Shown here: positions 35,583 to 44,777 of the stretch, in pieces
Position numbering within the stretch: position 1 is the first letter of the stretch
Layout of the letters: every line of letters starts with the position of its first letter
Source of the DNA: Planctomycetota bacterium
GTDB lineage: Bacteria; Planctomycetota; Phycisphaerae; Phycisphaerales; Phycisphaeraceae
Reading direction: 5' to 3'
Assembly (NCBI GenBank): GCA_024276075.1
Contig: JAJRXX010000062.1
Span: 1 to 64,000, forward strand
DNA length: 64,000 nt
Program-made: the position numbers and the translations under genes
Notes under the pieces: model-generated
The model's input: the letters and a program-made list of their open reading frames with translations, nothing else
The model's database searches: none
What the model was told of the DNA's origin: nothing

Positions 35583-37187
35583 CTAACACGCGGAGGGGGT
35601 TATCAGATCGGTTCGCGTACCGTCACGCCGCACCCGCGACGACCAATCAGCCGCCACACCCTCAAACGCCCCCACCAATCGCTCCAGCCCCATACCCCGC
35701 GAAGCCTTAATCAGCACCACGTCCCCCGGCTCCAACAACGCAGCCACCCGGTCGGGCAATGAATCGTTCCACGAATCTAACACATGCACCGCCCCACCGA
35801 AACGCATGCTAACCATCCCCTGTGCCGTGTGCGACGACAGCGAGCCGATCAACACGACCACGCCGATCGCGTCACCCATCCGACCAATCGCCCTTCCTAA
35901 TTCACGGTGTAGTTTCGGCCCTGCTTCACCCAATTCAAACATATCACCCAAGACCAATACCCGCCGCCCCCCATCGCCGACACCTTCAAGCCCGTCAACC
36001 GCAGACACAGGGTACGCACAAAGTGCTTCCGCAGCCCCGATCACGGAATCCGGGTTCGCGTTGTACGCATCATTAATCACCGTCAACACCTCACACCCCT
36101 TACCCATGTGCGTGACACTCAGCCGCATAGGAACACCGCCTGCCTTCGCCAGTGCCCCAGCAATGACACGATCACCCACCCCCATCCATCTCCCAATCGC
36201 GATCGCCGCCAACGCATTGACCGCGTTGTGACGACCAAGCAGTGGCAACGCAAACCGATTAGCCGCTTCATCTGCCCCGCTATCCTCGGGCATGACCTCA
36301 AACGCCAATCCCGACCGATCTTGTTTGCAACCTGTCAGCCGCAGATCGTTCCCCTCACCGCAACCGAACCGGACCAACGCCATCCCTTCCCTCAATTGCC
36401 CGCAATACCCACCCAACAATGGCTCGTCACCCAGCACCACCGCCACCCCACCCATCTGCACGTGTTTTAACAGCGACGCTTTCTCCGCCGCGATCTCTCG
36501 TCGTCCACCCAGCGTACCTGTGTGCGCCAGACCAATATTCGTGATCACCGCCGCGTCGGGGCCTGCTAACTCCCCAAGCGACGCGATCTCACCGGGCCCA
36601 TTGCTGCCTAACTCCACCACGACGAACCGATCCCCCGGCTCCGCCGCCAGCAGCGTCAACGGCACACCGATGTGATTGTTATAACTTTTCGGGCTCTGCG
36701 ATCCCATGTATCGTGCCGATAGCACCGCGTGGATCAGGTGTCGCGTCGTGGTCTTGCCGTTCGACCCCGTCACCGCGATGACCTTTGTGCCTCCCTCACG
36801 CAGCCGAGCACGGTAGCTACGCGCCATCCCCCACAGCGCCGCCAGCGTGTCCTGCACCTGCAACACGCCCACTCCCGCCTCTCGCACCATTCCGATTTTT
36901 GTCGCATCAGACACCACCAAAACCACCGCACCCGCCGCCACCGCCTGGGTCAAAAAATCGTGGCCGTTAAACCGCTCACCCTGAAGTGCCACAAAAACCT
37001 GTCCCGGCTTGATCGTTCGGGTATCGGTACTCACCCCCACAGTCAAAGTAGCGCCCACATCTCGAGGCTCGATCAACCACCGACCCGACGTGCACGCTTG
37101 GATCGACGACGCGGTCCAGAACCCTACGCCACCGCCGCCCTGCCCCGATCGTTTGGCAGCAGGTAACTCCTGCCCGGTTAGCGCCAT
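35583..37187 (-). CDS. murF: UDP-N-acetylmuramoyl-tripeptide--D-alanyl-D-alanine ligase
   Basis: Adds D-Ala-D-Ala to the UDP-MurNAc-tripeptide. 534 residues from ATG 37187 (GAGAG upstream); a GTG five codons earlier is an alternative. The N-terminal domain (VSTDTRTIKPGQVFVALQGERFNGHDF) is followed by the ATP-binding motif VTGSNGKTTT, the VELGSNGPGEIASL motif and NDAYNANPDS. C-terminal domain VLGDMFELG. The 145-base gap to mraY is long for an operon. The gap to murE is 27 bases. Confidence 0.95.
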   Translation of the reverse strand: MALTGQELPAAKRSGQGGGGVGFWTASSIQACTSGRWLIEPRDVGATLTVGVSTDTRTIKPGQVFVALQGERFNGHDFLTQAVAAGAVVLVVSDATKIGMVREAGVGVLQVQDTLAALWGMARSYRARLREGGTKVIAVTGSNGKTTTRHLIHAVLSARYMGSQSPKSYNNHIGVPLTLLAAEPGDRFVVVELGSNGPGEIASLGELAGPDAAVITNIGLAHTGTLGGRREIAAEKASLLKHVQMGGVAVVLGDEPLLGGYCGQLREGMALVRFGCGEGNDLRLTGCKQDRSGLAFEVMPEDSGADEAANRFALPLLGRHNAVNALAAIAIGRWMGVGDRVIAGALAKAGGVPMRLSVTHMGKGCEVLTVINDAYNANPDSVIGAAEALCAYPVSAVDGLEGVGDGGRRVLVLGDMFELGEAGPKLHRELGRAIGRMGDAIGVVVLIGSLSSHTAQGMVSMRFGGAVHVLDSWNDSLPDRVAALLEPGDVVLIKASRGMGLERLVGAFEGVAADWSSRVRRDGTRTDLITPSAC

Positions 37188-37214
37188 GTTGCTCTCTACC
37201 ACGGTGTACCAATC

Positions 37215-38768
37215 CTATGTTTGGGCGCAGCCGATCGGATGGTTCTTCCGCCGCCGTAGCGCCGCGCACGCAACCTCACGATCGTCAAAGTGAAGCCGCT
37301 GTGTCCCGATGATCTGATAATCCTCATGCCCCTTACCTGCGATCAACACCGTATCGCCTGCGCCCGCCCCGTCAATCGCCAGATCAATCGCCTTCGCACG
37401 ATCCAGCTCGACCTCCACTCGGCTACGCGCATCCGCCGGCACACCACTGAGCACCTCCTCGAGGATCGTATTCGGGTCTTCACCACGAGGGTTATCGCTG
37501 GTCACCACCACACGGTCCGCCCACCTGCACGCCACGTCCGCCATCTTCGGCCGCTTGGTTCGGTCACGATCGCCCCCACACCCAAACACCACCGTTAGCC
37601 GACCGCTCGCTACACCACGCACAGCCGACAGGACGTTCTCCAATGCGTCGTGTGTATGAGCGTAGTCCACCAGCACGACAGGCCCCACACCACCACCGGC
37701 TACCCGTTCGAGCCTGCCAGGGACAGCAGGGCAGCAGCGTAGCGACCCCTCCAACTCCGGCCCGGACCCCACCACCCCCCCCACGACCTGATCAACCCCC
37801 GCCACAGCACCGAGCATATTCGCCACGTTGTGCCTACCCACCAAAGGCAAGCTCACCTCCACCTGCCCCCAAGGCCCCCGCAGCCGAACGTCACTGCGGT
37901 CGTGCGTTAGCCTAATTATCTCACCGCTATACTCCGGCACGTCAGCCCCACACGGTTCGCCTTCGTTCACGATGCCAAACCGCACCCTCTTTGCTACACA
38001 ACCACGCAGCATCCGCCCCCCGTACGGGTCCTGGGCATTGATCACCGCGCAAGCCTCTGGCCCCAACCGCTCAAATAGCTTCGCCTTCGCTGCTGCGTAT
38101 GCGTCCATATCACCGTGGTAATCCAGGTGGTCACCCGTAAGATTCGTGTAGATGGCCGTGTCAAAGTCCAACGCCTCCACTCGGCCCTGGTGCAGCGCAT
38201 GACTCGAAACCTCGACCACCGCCGCACCACAGCCGTTCGCCGCCATTTCCGCCAGGTGTCGTGACAACACCACCGCCCCAGGCGTGGTCAGCCCCGCGGG
38301 TAATCGCTCCATCCCATTGTCGATAAAAATCGTGCCCACCAGCCCACACCGACACCCCGCCTGCCCCAGCAGGTGCTGCACCAGAAACGCCGTCGTCGTC
38401 TTCCCGTTGGTACCCGTAACCCCGATCAAGCGTAGCCGCCTGCTGGGGTAGCCGTAAAACCGCTCCGCCAGCCGGCCCGTCAGCCGCTGATCAACCTCAC
38501 TCGCACAAGCCCACGCCACCGACCAGTGTTCCCCCTCGACGCACAGGTCTTCATCAGTAGGCCGGTGATCCGTGATGATTGCAACCGCTCCCCGACGGAT
38601 CGCTTCGCCGATATACCGCCTGCCGTCCACTGCCGCCCCGCCACGTGCGATAAACACGCCCCCACGCTCAACCGTCCGTGAGTCATCCGTAATACCCTCG
38701 ATCGAAACGCCGCCACCGCCCGCCACCAACCCAATAGCCTCGCCTTCGATCAATTCTCCAAGGTACAT
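37215..38768 (-). CDS. murE: UDP-MurNAc-tripeptide synthetase, meso-diaminopimelate-adding
   Basis: Adds meso-diaminopimelate to UDP-MurNAc-L-Ala-D-Glu. 517 residues. N-terminal domain ITDDSRTVERGGVFIARGG, ATP site VTGTNGKTTTAFLVQ near residue 118, and central VEVSSHALHQGRVEALDFD. The substrate motif is TSDNPRGEDP, where DNPR specifies meso-DAP rather than lysine. First gene of murE-murF-mraY; ftsI, murD, ftsW and murG are not in the window. The upstream 38769-39025 gap is free of recognisable genes and should hold the promoter. Confidence 0.96.
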   Translation of the reverse strand: MYLGELIEGEAIGLVAGGGGVSIEGITDDSRTVERGGVFIARGGAAVDGRRYIGEAIRRGAVAIITDHRPTDEDLCVEGEHWSVAWACASEVDQRLTGRLAERFYGYPSRRLRLIGVTGTNGKTTTAFLVQHLLGQAGCRCGLVGTIFIDNGMERLPAGLTTPGAVVLSRHLAEMAANGCGAAVVEVSSHALHQGRVEALDFDTAIYTNLTGDHLDYHGDMDAYAAAKAKLFERLGPEACAVINAQDPYGGRMLRGCVAKRVRFGIVNEGEPCGADVPEYSGEIIRLTHDRSDVRLRGPWGQVEVSLPLVGRHNVANMLGAVAGVDQVVGGVVGSGPELEGSLRCCPAVPGRLERVAGGGVGPVVLVDYAHTHDALENVLSAVRGVASGRLTVVFGCGGDRDRTKRPKMADVACRWADRVVVTSDNPRGEDPNTILEEVLSGVPADARSRVEVELDRAKAIDLAIDGAGAGDTVLIAGKGHEDYQIIGTQRLHFDDREVACAALRRRKNHPIGCAQT

Positions 38769-39025
38769 CGATAGCAGACTCTCTAGTTAAACAATACTTT
38801 TTGCATCATCTGTAACTAATTCAGCCCCCATCCTTCCTGAACGCCGATCACGCTATCATCGAACACACGTCACGACTCGTCAATCACCGCGCAGCCGAAA
38901 CGAATCGCAACGCCCCTGATCAATGCGACAATAGGCATTCAATAAGCCCAACACGCGCACCAAAATCCCGTCCCCTCCCGCCTATAGGTTGGGCTGCCAC
39001 ACAGACCTAAATGTCTTGATTTTCC

Positions 39026-39220
39026 CTAATTCAGCCGTGTGACGACCGCAGGCGACTTGCCTTCACGCACCCAATGGCTCGCCCGACCCCGTCCCCCACG
39101 CAACAACGACAACCGCTTGAGGTAGCTACGCAGTGCCTGCTCGTCGAACGACGTCAGAAACGCCACTGCTGCCGATCGGTTCTGCCTGCGAATCGCGTCG
39201 ATGATTTCGTGTTTGCTCAT
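39026..39220 (-). CDS. small conserved-looking protein (64 aa)
   Basis: Starts at ATG 39220 with AAAGG upstream. Predicted to be two or three helices (HEIIDAIRRQNRSAAVAFLTSF, then DEQALRSYLKRLSLLRGG) and a basic Ser/Arg C-terminal tail. I recall similar very short helical proteins in planctomycete genomes but know no function. Divergent from the OppA-like gene with MITE B5 between them. Confidence 0.55.
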   Translation of the reverse strand: MSKHEIIDAIRRQNRSAAVAFLTSFDEQALRSYLKRLSLLRGGRGRASHWVREGKSPAVVTRLN

Positions 39221-39454
39221 GGGACTTACCTTTCTGCTACAAGGGTCTGGACTTTCGATACCTGTGTCGACAACCGTCACACCAACTTCTCACCCCAGCC
39301 CATCCACGATCGACCACGCCAGCCCAACCGCTTGAACGCACACCGGCACAAGCCCGATAACACGATATCCCACACTGCCACTACTGATAGCCGGGGTAGA
39401 CGACCCGCGCAGCCACACAGCCGCCACTCTGATAGGTTGACGAAACCCCGCCTA

Positions 39455-39558
39455 ATACCAATCATCAAAGGTACTGTCATGGGGTCCGTGTACGCGGAAA
39501 CAGATGTCACAAACACTTATGCATACACGACGCGGTCAATACATACGCGGATGCGTAT
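39455..39558 (-). mobile_element. family B MITE-like element, copy B5, immediately upstream of the OppA-like gene
   Basis: 104 bp from ATACCAATCA to ATGCGTAT with TA on both sides. It ends 22 bases before the chosen ATG of the OppA-like gene and contains an ATG (39551) in frame with it. It lies in the 360-base divergent gap 39221-39580, which otherwise shows nothing. Confidence 0.85.
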
Positions 39559-39580
39559 AAACGCTCTGCTGCAGCCACAA

Positions 39581-41317
39581 ATGAAACCATCGCCACTCCT
39601 GCTCATTCTTGGGGCCCTGTCCCTGCTACCCACCGGCTGCGATCCCGGCACCCAAGACGCGGATTTCCGTTTCGTCTCCGCCAGCGCACACCACTACCTC
39701 GACCCACAAAAAATCAGTTGGTCACACGATTTCCGCATCGTCGAATGTCTTTTCGAGCCCCTGGTCAAAGTCGAGCCCGACGACCTGCGCATCGAGCCCG
39801 CCGTAGCATCTGCCTGGGACGTCGCCGACGACGCCAAGACCTACACGTTTCACCTACGCCCCGACGCTAGGTGGAGCAATGGCGACCCCGTCACCTCCCA
39901 CGACTTCGTTTACGCTTGGCGACGCGCCATGCTCCCCGACCTCGCTGCCGACTACACGCAATTGTTTTTCCACATCGAAGGCGCCGAAGCATTCTTCGGG
40001 TGGCGCAGCAAACAACTAACCGAGTATCAACAACCAGGCACCACCCGCAGCCCCGCAGCCGCCCAGCGCCTCTGGGAACAAGCCCAGCACCAGTTCACCC
40101 GCTCCGTAGGCCTGTCCACACCAGACGACCGGACGCTCGTCGTTAAGCTTACCCGTCCCACGCCCTATTTCCTGCAGCTATGCGCCTTCGCCACGTTCAT
40201 GCCCGTCCACGCCGCCAGCCTTGAGTCCAAAACCTCGATCAACCCCGAAACGGGAATGCTCACACAGGACCCCACCTGGACCAAACCGCCCCACCTCATC
40301 AGCAACGGCCCGTACACGCTCAACGAGTGGAAATTCAAACGCCACCTGCTACTGACAGCCAACCCGCACTATTGGAGTCGCGCCACCATGGCCAACGACA
40401 GCATCCTCGAGATGATTATCGAGTCGCCCCAGACCGCCCTGCTCAGATACGACAACAACCAGGTCGATTGGCTACCGGACATCCCCACCGCCAAGCCAAT
40501 CGCCGCCGACCTGATCCATAGCCGTCGCCCCGACGTCCACGCCGGTCCCGCAGCAGGGACCTACTTTTACAACTTCAATTGCAAGCCCCAGCTCAACGAC
40601 GGCTCCGCAAACCCGCTAGCCGACCCGCGCGTGCGCACCGCACTGTCCATGTGCATCGACCGCCAAACAATCGTCGAACGGGTAACCCGTCTCAGCAGCG
40701 TACAGCCAACCGCCTCGACGTTTGTCCCCCCCAACACGCTTCAGGACTACGCACCCCCGACCGACACCGGCGTCCGGTTCAACCCCCAACGCGCCACCTC
40801 GCTGTTAGCCGAAGCGGGTTACCCCGACGGCCAAGGCCTGACCGGGCTGTCCATCCTCTACAACACCGAAGGCGGGCACGGCGACATCGCACAACAGATC
40901 AGACACGCCTGGCTCGAACACCTCGGCGTCACCATCAAACTCGAAGCCGTCGAGAGCAAACGGTTCAGCGAAAGGCTCAAAAACCAAGACTACACCATCT
41001 GCCGCGCCAGTTGGTTCGGCGACTACCGAGACGCCACCACGTTCCTCGACAAAATGGTCACCGGCAACGGCAACAACGACTGCGCCTGGAGCGACACACG
41101 CTACGACACCCTCATCCGTAGCGCCGCCGACCAGACCGACCCCGCCAAGCGCACCGTAACCCTCCAAGAAGCCGAAACGCTCATGCTCAAACAGCAGCCC
41201 ATCGCCCCGATTTTCCACTACATCAATCTTTGGCTCTACGACCCCGACCGGGTCCAAGGCCTACCCCTAAACCCCTGGCGGGTCCGCCGACTCGAGCGAG
41301 TCAAGATACTCAAGTAA
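39581..41317 (+). CDS. OppA-like peptide-binding lipoprotein (SBP family 5)
   Basis: Periplasmic solute-binding component of an oligopeptide ABC transporter. 578 residues from ATG 39581. A signal peptide ends in a lipobox, SLLPTGC (cysteine near residue 20). Family 5 motifs: YLDPQKISWSHDFRIVECLFEPL, TYTFHLRPDARWSNGDPVTSHDFVYAWRR, NGPYTLNEWK and DPRVRTALSMCIDRQTIVERV. No permease or ATPase is adjacent, so it is an orphan here. An in-frame ATG in MITE B5 ten codons upstream could serve as an alternative start. Promoter and ribosome site must lie within or very near the MITE. Confidence 0.88.
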   Translation: MKPSPLLLILGALSLLPTGCDPGTQDADFRFVSASAHHYLDPQKISWSHDFRIVECLFEPLVKVEPDDLRIEPAVASAWDVADDAKTYTFHLRPDARWSNGDPVTSHDFVYAWRRAMLPDLAADYTQLFFHIEGAEAFFGWRSKQLTEYQQPGTTRSPAAAQRLWEQAQHQFTRSVGLSTPDDRTLVVKLTRPTPYFLQLCAFATFMPVHAASLESKTSINPETGMLTQDPTWTKPPHLISNGPYTLNEWKFKRHLLLTANPHYWSRATMANDSILEMIIESPQTALLRYDNNQVDWLPDIPTAKPIAADLIHSRRPDVHAGPAAGTYFYNFNCKPQLNDGSANPLADPRVRTALSMCIDRQTIVERVTRLSSVQPTASTFVPPNTLQDYAPPTDTGVRFNPQRATSLLAEAGYPDGQGLTGLSILYNTEGGHGDIAQQIRHAWLEHLGVTIKLEAVESKRFSERLKNQDYTICRASWFGDYRDATTFLDKMVTGNGNNDCAWSDTRYDTLIRSAADQTDPAKRTVTLQEAETLMLKQQPIAPIFHYINLWLYDPDRVQGLPLNPWRVRRLERVKILK

Positions 41318-41318
41318 A

Positions 41319-42305
41319 TCACCCACCACCTACCAGCCTGTCGCCCGCCTTCAACCGATGCCCCCGCACAAACTCATCGATCCGCATCGGACGACCGCCC
41401 GGCACCTGCACTTCCAAGAGCCTCACCCAACCGTCACGCACCACCACGCGATGATCCTCCGCCACCGTCCCCGGCACCGGCCGGGTTTCGCTGCTATCCA
41501 ATCCTATAAAACACGACAAGTCAGGCTCCGCCGCCACCCGCCGCAGAATCAGCGCCGTACCATCGCCCTCCTGCTCAGACCCCCGCGCTCCCCTCACCCA
41601 TCGCACTCGCACGCCCGGCCAAGGCGTTAAACCCTGCACTCTGCTGCGCACCGTCTGCGCGTCTGCGTCGAAATCGACCCACCCATCCGCCTTCGACAAC
41701 TTCGGCGCCTTCGTGACGCAAGACTCTTCCTGTACTTGCCCTTGCAGCGCACCGCGTCGAAAGTCGTCGAGTACCTTCGCTACCAACTCAGGCCCCATCT
41801 GTGCCAAACGGTCATGCAACTCACCCGCCGTTTCCAACGAGTCGATCCGCGTGCCCGCCTGACCGTAGATCAGACCGCCGTCCATGCGCTGCGAAAGACC
41901 GATGACCGATAGCCCCGTCTCTTGTTCGTCGTTGATGATTGCCCAATTGATCGGCGCCGCGCCCCGGTATTTGGGTAGTAGCGATGCGTGAAGATTAATC
42001 GCCAGCCCCCCCATACTCTCGATCAACTGCTGACCAAGTTTCTGACCAAATGCGATCACCACACCCGCGTCCGGGTTAAATGCCTTTACCTTTTCTATAA
42101 CCTCTGGATCGTTGACACCTTCAGACTTGAGCACGGTCAGCCCCGCGCCCTGCGCCCACGCAGCGATCGGCGTCGACACCGCTTGACGGTGGCGACCCGC
42201 AGGCCGATCCGGCTGGCTCAATACCGCCACCACCTCATGGTGATCACGGAGATACCTAAAGGTTGGTAGGCCAAACTCACCGGAACCCAAAAAAATCAAT
42301 CGCAT
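41319..42305 (-). CDS. fmt: methionyl-tRNA formyltransferase
   Basis: Formylates initiator Met-tRNA using 10-formyl-tetrahydrofolate. 328 residues from ATG 42305. Motifs: FLGSGEFGLPTFRYL at the N-terminus, the catalytic region INLHASLLPKYRGAAPINWAI (N, H and the SLLP loop) and MDGGLIYGQ. The C-terminal OB-like domain follows KADGWVDFDADA. Downstream of def (49 bases) on the same strand, the classic def-fmt pair. Its stop is convergent with the OppA-like gene, one base away. Confidence 0.96.
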   Translation of the reverse strand: MRLIFLGSGEFGLPTFRYLRDHHEVVAVLSQPDRPAGRHRQAVSTPIAAWAQGAGLTVLKSEGVNDPEVIEKVKAFNPDAGVVIAFGQKLGQQLIESMGGLAINLHASLLPKYRGAAPINWAIINDEQETGLSVIGLSQRMDGGLIYGQAGTRIDSLETAGELHDRLAQMGPELVAKVLDDFRRGALQGQVQEESCVTKAPKLSKADGWVDFDADAQTVRSRVQGLTPWPGVRVRWVRGARGSEQEGDGTALILRRVAAEPDLSCFIGLDSSETRPVPGTVAEDHRVVVRDGWVRLLEVQVPGGRPMRIDEFVRGHRLKAGDRLVGGG

Positions 42306-42354
42306 AGTTTTATGTGATAACAACAGATATTGATCCCGCACCCACCGGGCGCGT

Positions 42355-42876
42355 CTAGTCTTCGTACTCCTCTTCCAGCTCTCGAAGCACCTTCTTGTTC
42401 GCTAACCGATCGATTTCCGTCATCCGATCGATGATCAGAACACCCTCCAGGTGATCAAATTCGTGCTGCCACACGCGAGCCTCCAGGTCTTCGCCCCGCA
42501 TCTCAAACCGCTTCCCATCCAGGTCCAGCGCTTCGATCACAATGGCGCTGGGCCGTCGGATCACCCCACCGATATCCGGCAGGCTCAGGCACCCCTCCTC
42601 CCGCTCCACCGTTTCTCGACTCGGGTCACGCAGCACCGGGTTGATAAATACCCGATCGTCACCCGCTTCACCGGTGGGGTTCGCCACGAACATCCGCCAA
42701 CCCAGCCCCACCTGAGGCCCCGCCAGACCCACACCCGGAGCCTCGTGCATGATCTCGAGCATCCGCACACCCACCCGGCGCACTTCGTCCGTAACTGCCT
42801 CTACAGCCTGGGCCTTAGACCGCAAAATAGGGGCAGGGTAGTACATCAGTCTCAACTGTTCGATCCGTAAAGCCAT
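42355..42876 (-). CDS. def: peptide deformylase
   Basis: Metalloenzyme removing the N-formyl group from nascent proteins. 173 residues. Three family motifs: GVGLAGPQVG (usually GxGLAAPQ), EGCLSLP with the metal-binding cysteine, and QHEFDHLEG with two metal-binding histidines and the catalytic glutamate. First gene of def-fmt. The C-terminal acidic tail LEEEYED is short. Confidence 0.96.
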   Translation of the reverse strand: MALRIEQLRLMYYPAPILRSKAQAVEAVTDEVRRVGVRMLEIMHEAPGVGLAGPQVGLGWRMFVANPTGEAGDDRVFINPVLRDPSRETVEREEGCLSLPDIGGVIRRPSAIVIEALDLDGKRFEMRGEDLEARVWQHEFDHLEGVLIIDRMTEIDRLANKKVLRELEEEYED

Positions 42877-43118
42877 AATTTAGCCCGAATATTAGGCCTG
42901 TCCCTTTCCCATCACAAGCTACAGAAAAAGATTATCGCAAATCAGACAGCCTTACCTTGACCGAGGGGTAATCCATTGTCATACTAAAGGGGAGCGGTGG
43001 AGAGCATCGGTAAAACCTACAAGCGAATCAACTTGGGTTGACGCCCGGTACTTGAGAAACCGTCACGAACCGCATCTTTTAATACAAAATACTTTTTGTT
43101 GGGCTGGGAGTTCCACTT

Positions 43119-43421
43119 ATGGCCACAGTGACAAAGAAAGAACTGATTGACCAGATTGCCGAAGCCACCAAGCAAAAGCGCGTGGTCGTCAAAAAAATCG
43201 TCCAAAGCTTCCTCGACAGCATCATCGCTGAGCTTGGCAAGGATAACCGGCTTGAGTTCCGTGACTTCGGTGTCTTTGAGGTCAAACAACGCCGCGCACG
43301 CACCGCGCAAAACCCCAAGACCCTCGAACCCGTCCATGTGCCCCCGAAACGAACGGTGAAGTTCAAGGTCGGTCGCCTCATGAAGCAGACCCTTAGCGAC
43401 AACCCAAACCCACCCCAGTAG
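43119..43421 (+). CDS. HU/IHF-family DNA-binding protein
   Basis: 100 residues. Histone-like fold: TKKELIDQIAEATKQKRVVVKKIVQSFLDSIIAEL, then RLEFRDFGVFEVKQRRARTAQNPKT (beta arms, with the NPKT motif around the conserved intercalating proline) and KRTVKFKVGRLMK. It bends and compacts DNA. GGGAG lies eight bases before the ATG. It could be HU or IHF-like; the sequence alone does not decide. Upstream 42877-43118 contains a T-rich block before the start. Confidence 0.93.
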   Translation: MATVTKKELIDQIAEATKQKRVVVKKIVQSFLDSIIAELGKDNRLEFRDFGVFEVKQRRARTAQNPKTLEPVHVPPKRTVKFKVGRLMKQTLSDNPNPPQ

Positions 43422-43493
43422 CCCCGTCGTCCTCCGCGACTGTTCAGAACCGTTTTATACCCGCACCGCATACCCACCTCTGATCGTGATCAG

Positions 43494-44705
43494 ATGGACA
43501 GTTGGCTCGGCCAGCTTCGAGAACATTTAAACCAACTAGGGACAAAACACCTACACCGAGACCTCCACCCGATCGACCCAGGTGGCCGCATCGTTCGCCG
43601 TGACGGGCAAAAACTCGTAAACCTCGCCAGCAACGACTACCTCGGCCTGAGCACGCACCCACACCTCAAATCTGAAGCGGTCCGAGCGATCCAGGCTCTA
43701 GGCACCGGCGCGACCGCCAGCAGACTCGTAGCAGGGAATTTTCCGATCCACGAGCGCGTCGAAGCACGCTTCGCCCAGTTCAAGCACGCCCAAGCAGCAT
43801 TGATCTTCCCCACCGGCTACATGGCCAACCTCGCCGCCGTAACCGCCCTGGCACGACAAGGCGACCTGATCTGCGTCGATAAGCTCAACCACGCCAGCCT
43901 CCTGGACGCCGCCCGCGCTAGCGGCGCCACCGTCCGCGTCTTCCCACACCGCAATACCGCCAAGCTAGAACGCCTCCTAGCCCGCCACGATCTGTCATCC
44001 GCCGATCAATCCAAACACGCCACTCGCCGGATCATTGTCACCGACAGCGTTTTCTCGATGGACGGAGACACCGCCGACCTCCCCGCTCTGTGCGACCTCG
44101 CCGACCAATACGACGCTGTACTGATTGTGGACGAGGCCCACGCCACCGGTGTCCTGGGCGATTCCGGCACCGGTCTGTGCGAATTGCAGGGCGTAACCAA
44201 TCGCGTCGACGTGACCATAAGCACCGCCGGCAAGGCACTGGGTGGTCTAGGTGGGATCGTCACAGCCCAACGTGAGGTGATCGAGACACTGGTCAATCAC
44301 GCTCACTCGTTTATCTACACCACCGCTGTCCCACCCGCTCAAGCCGCGGTCATCGGTGCCGCACTAGACGTCGTCCGCGACGAACCCTGGCGGCGCCATC
44401 ACGTGCTCACATTAGCCAAACACCTACATGACTTGCTGGCATCCCTTAACCTGGCACACCCTCACAACGCCCATCTAAACATCATCACCCCCATCATCCC
44501 GATCGTCGCCAGCACACCCGAAAGCGCGCTGAGCCTCAGCCGTCACCTGGCGGACCATGGCTTCTTCGCCCCCGCCATCCGCCCACCAACCGTGCCGCCC
44601 AACACCGCTCGCGTCCGCATCAGCCTGCGCGCCGACCTCGAAGACGCCGACCTTGATAACCTCACCGCCGCACTGCGGTCGTGGCTAGGTTCAACTGTCC
44701 ACTAA
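43494..44705 (+). CDS. bioF: 8-amino-7-oxononanoate synthase (BioF family)
   Basis: PLP-dependent alpha-oxoamine synthase that condenses pimeloyl-ACP/CoA with alanine in biotin synthesis. 403 residues. The N-terminus NLASNDYLGLSTHP, TGATASRLVAGNFPIHE, DSVFSMDGDTADLPAL, VDEAHATGVLG and the PLP lysine K247 in STAGKALGGLGG are present. The near relative 2-amino-3-ketobutyrate CoA ligase is the main alternative. No other bio genes adjacent. Follows the HU gene by 72 bases. Confidence 0.87.
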   Translation: MDSWLGQLREHLNQLGTKHLHRDLHPIDPGGRIVRRDGQKLVNLASNDYLGLSTHPHLKSEAVRAIQALGTGATASRLVAGNFPIHERVEARFAQFKHAQAALIFPTGYMANLAAVTALARQGDLICVDKLNHASLLDAARASGATVRVFPHRNTAKLERLLARHDLSSADQSKHATRRIIVTDSVFSMDGDTADLPALCDLADQYDAVLIVDEAHATGVLGDSGTGLCELQGVTNRVDVTISTAGKALGGLGGIVTAQREVIETLVNHAHSFIYTTAVPPAQAAVIGAALDVVRDEPWRRHHVLTLAKHLHDLLASLNLAHPHNAHLNIITPIIPIVASTPESALSLSRHLADHGFFAPAIRPPTVPPNTARVRISLRADLEDADLDNLTAALRSWLGSTVH

Positions 44706-44777
44706 ATGTTTCACGTCAATCGCTTGCTATCGTGTCAACAACCACACGTATCTACAGCCACTCCCGAACGACCTCGT

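Noticed and set aside
38769-39025. Small gene between murE and the 64-residue protein
   Set aside because: Frames are short and without ribosome sites; the region most likely carries the murE promoter.
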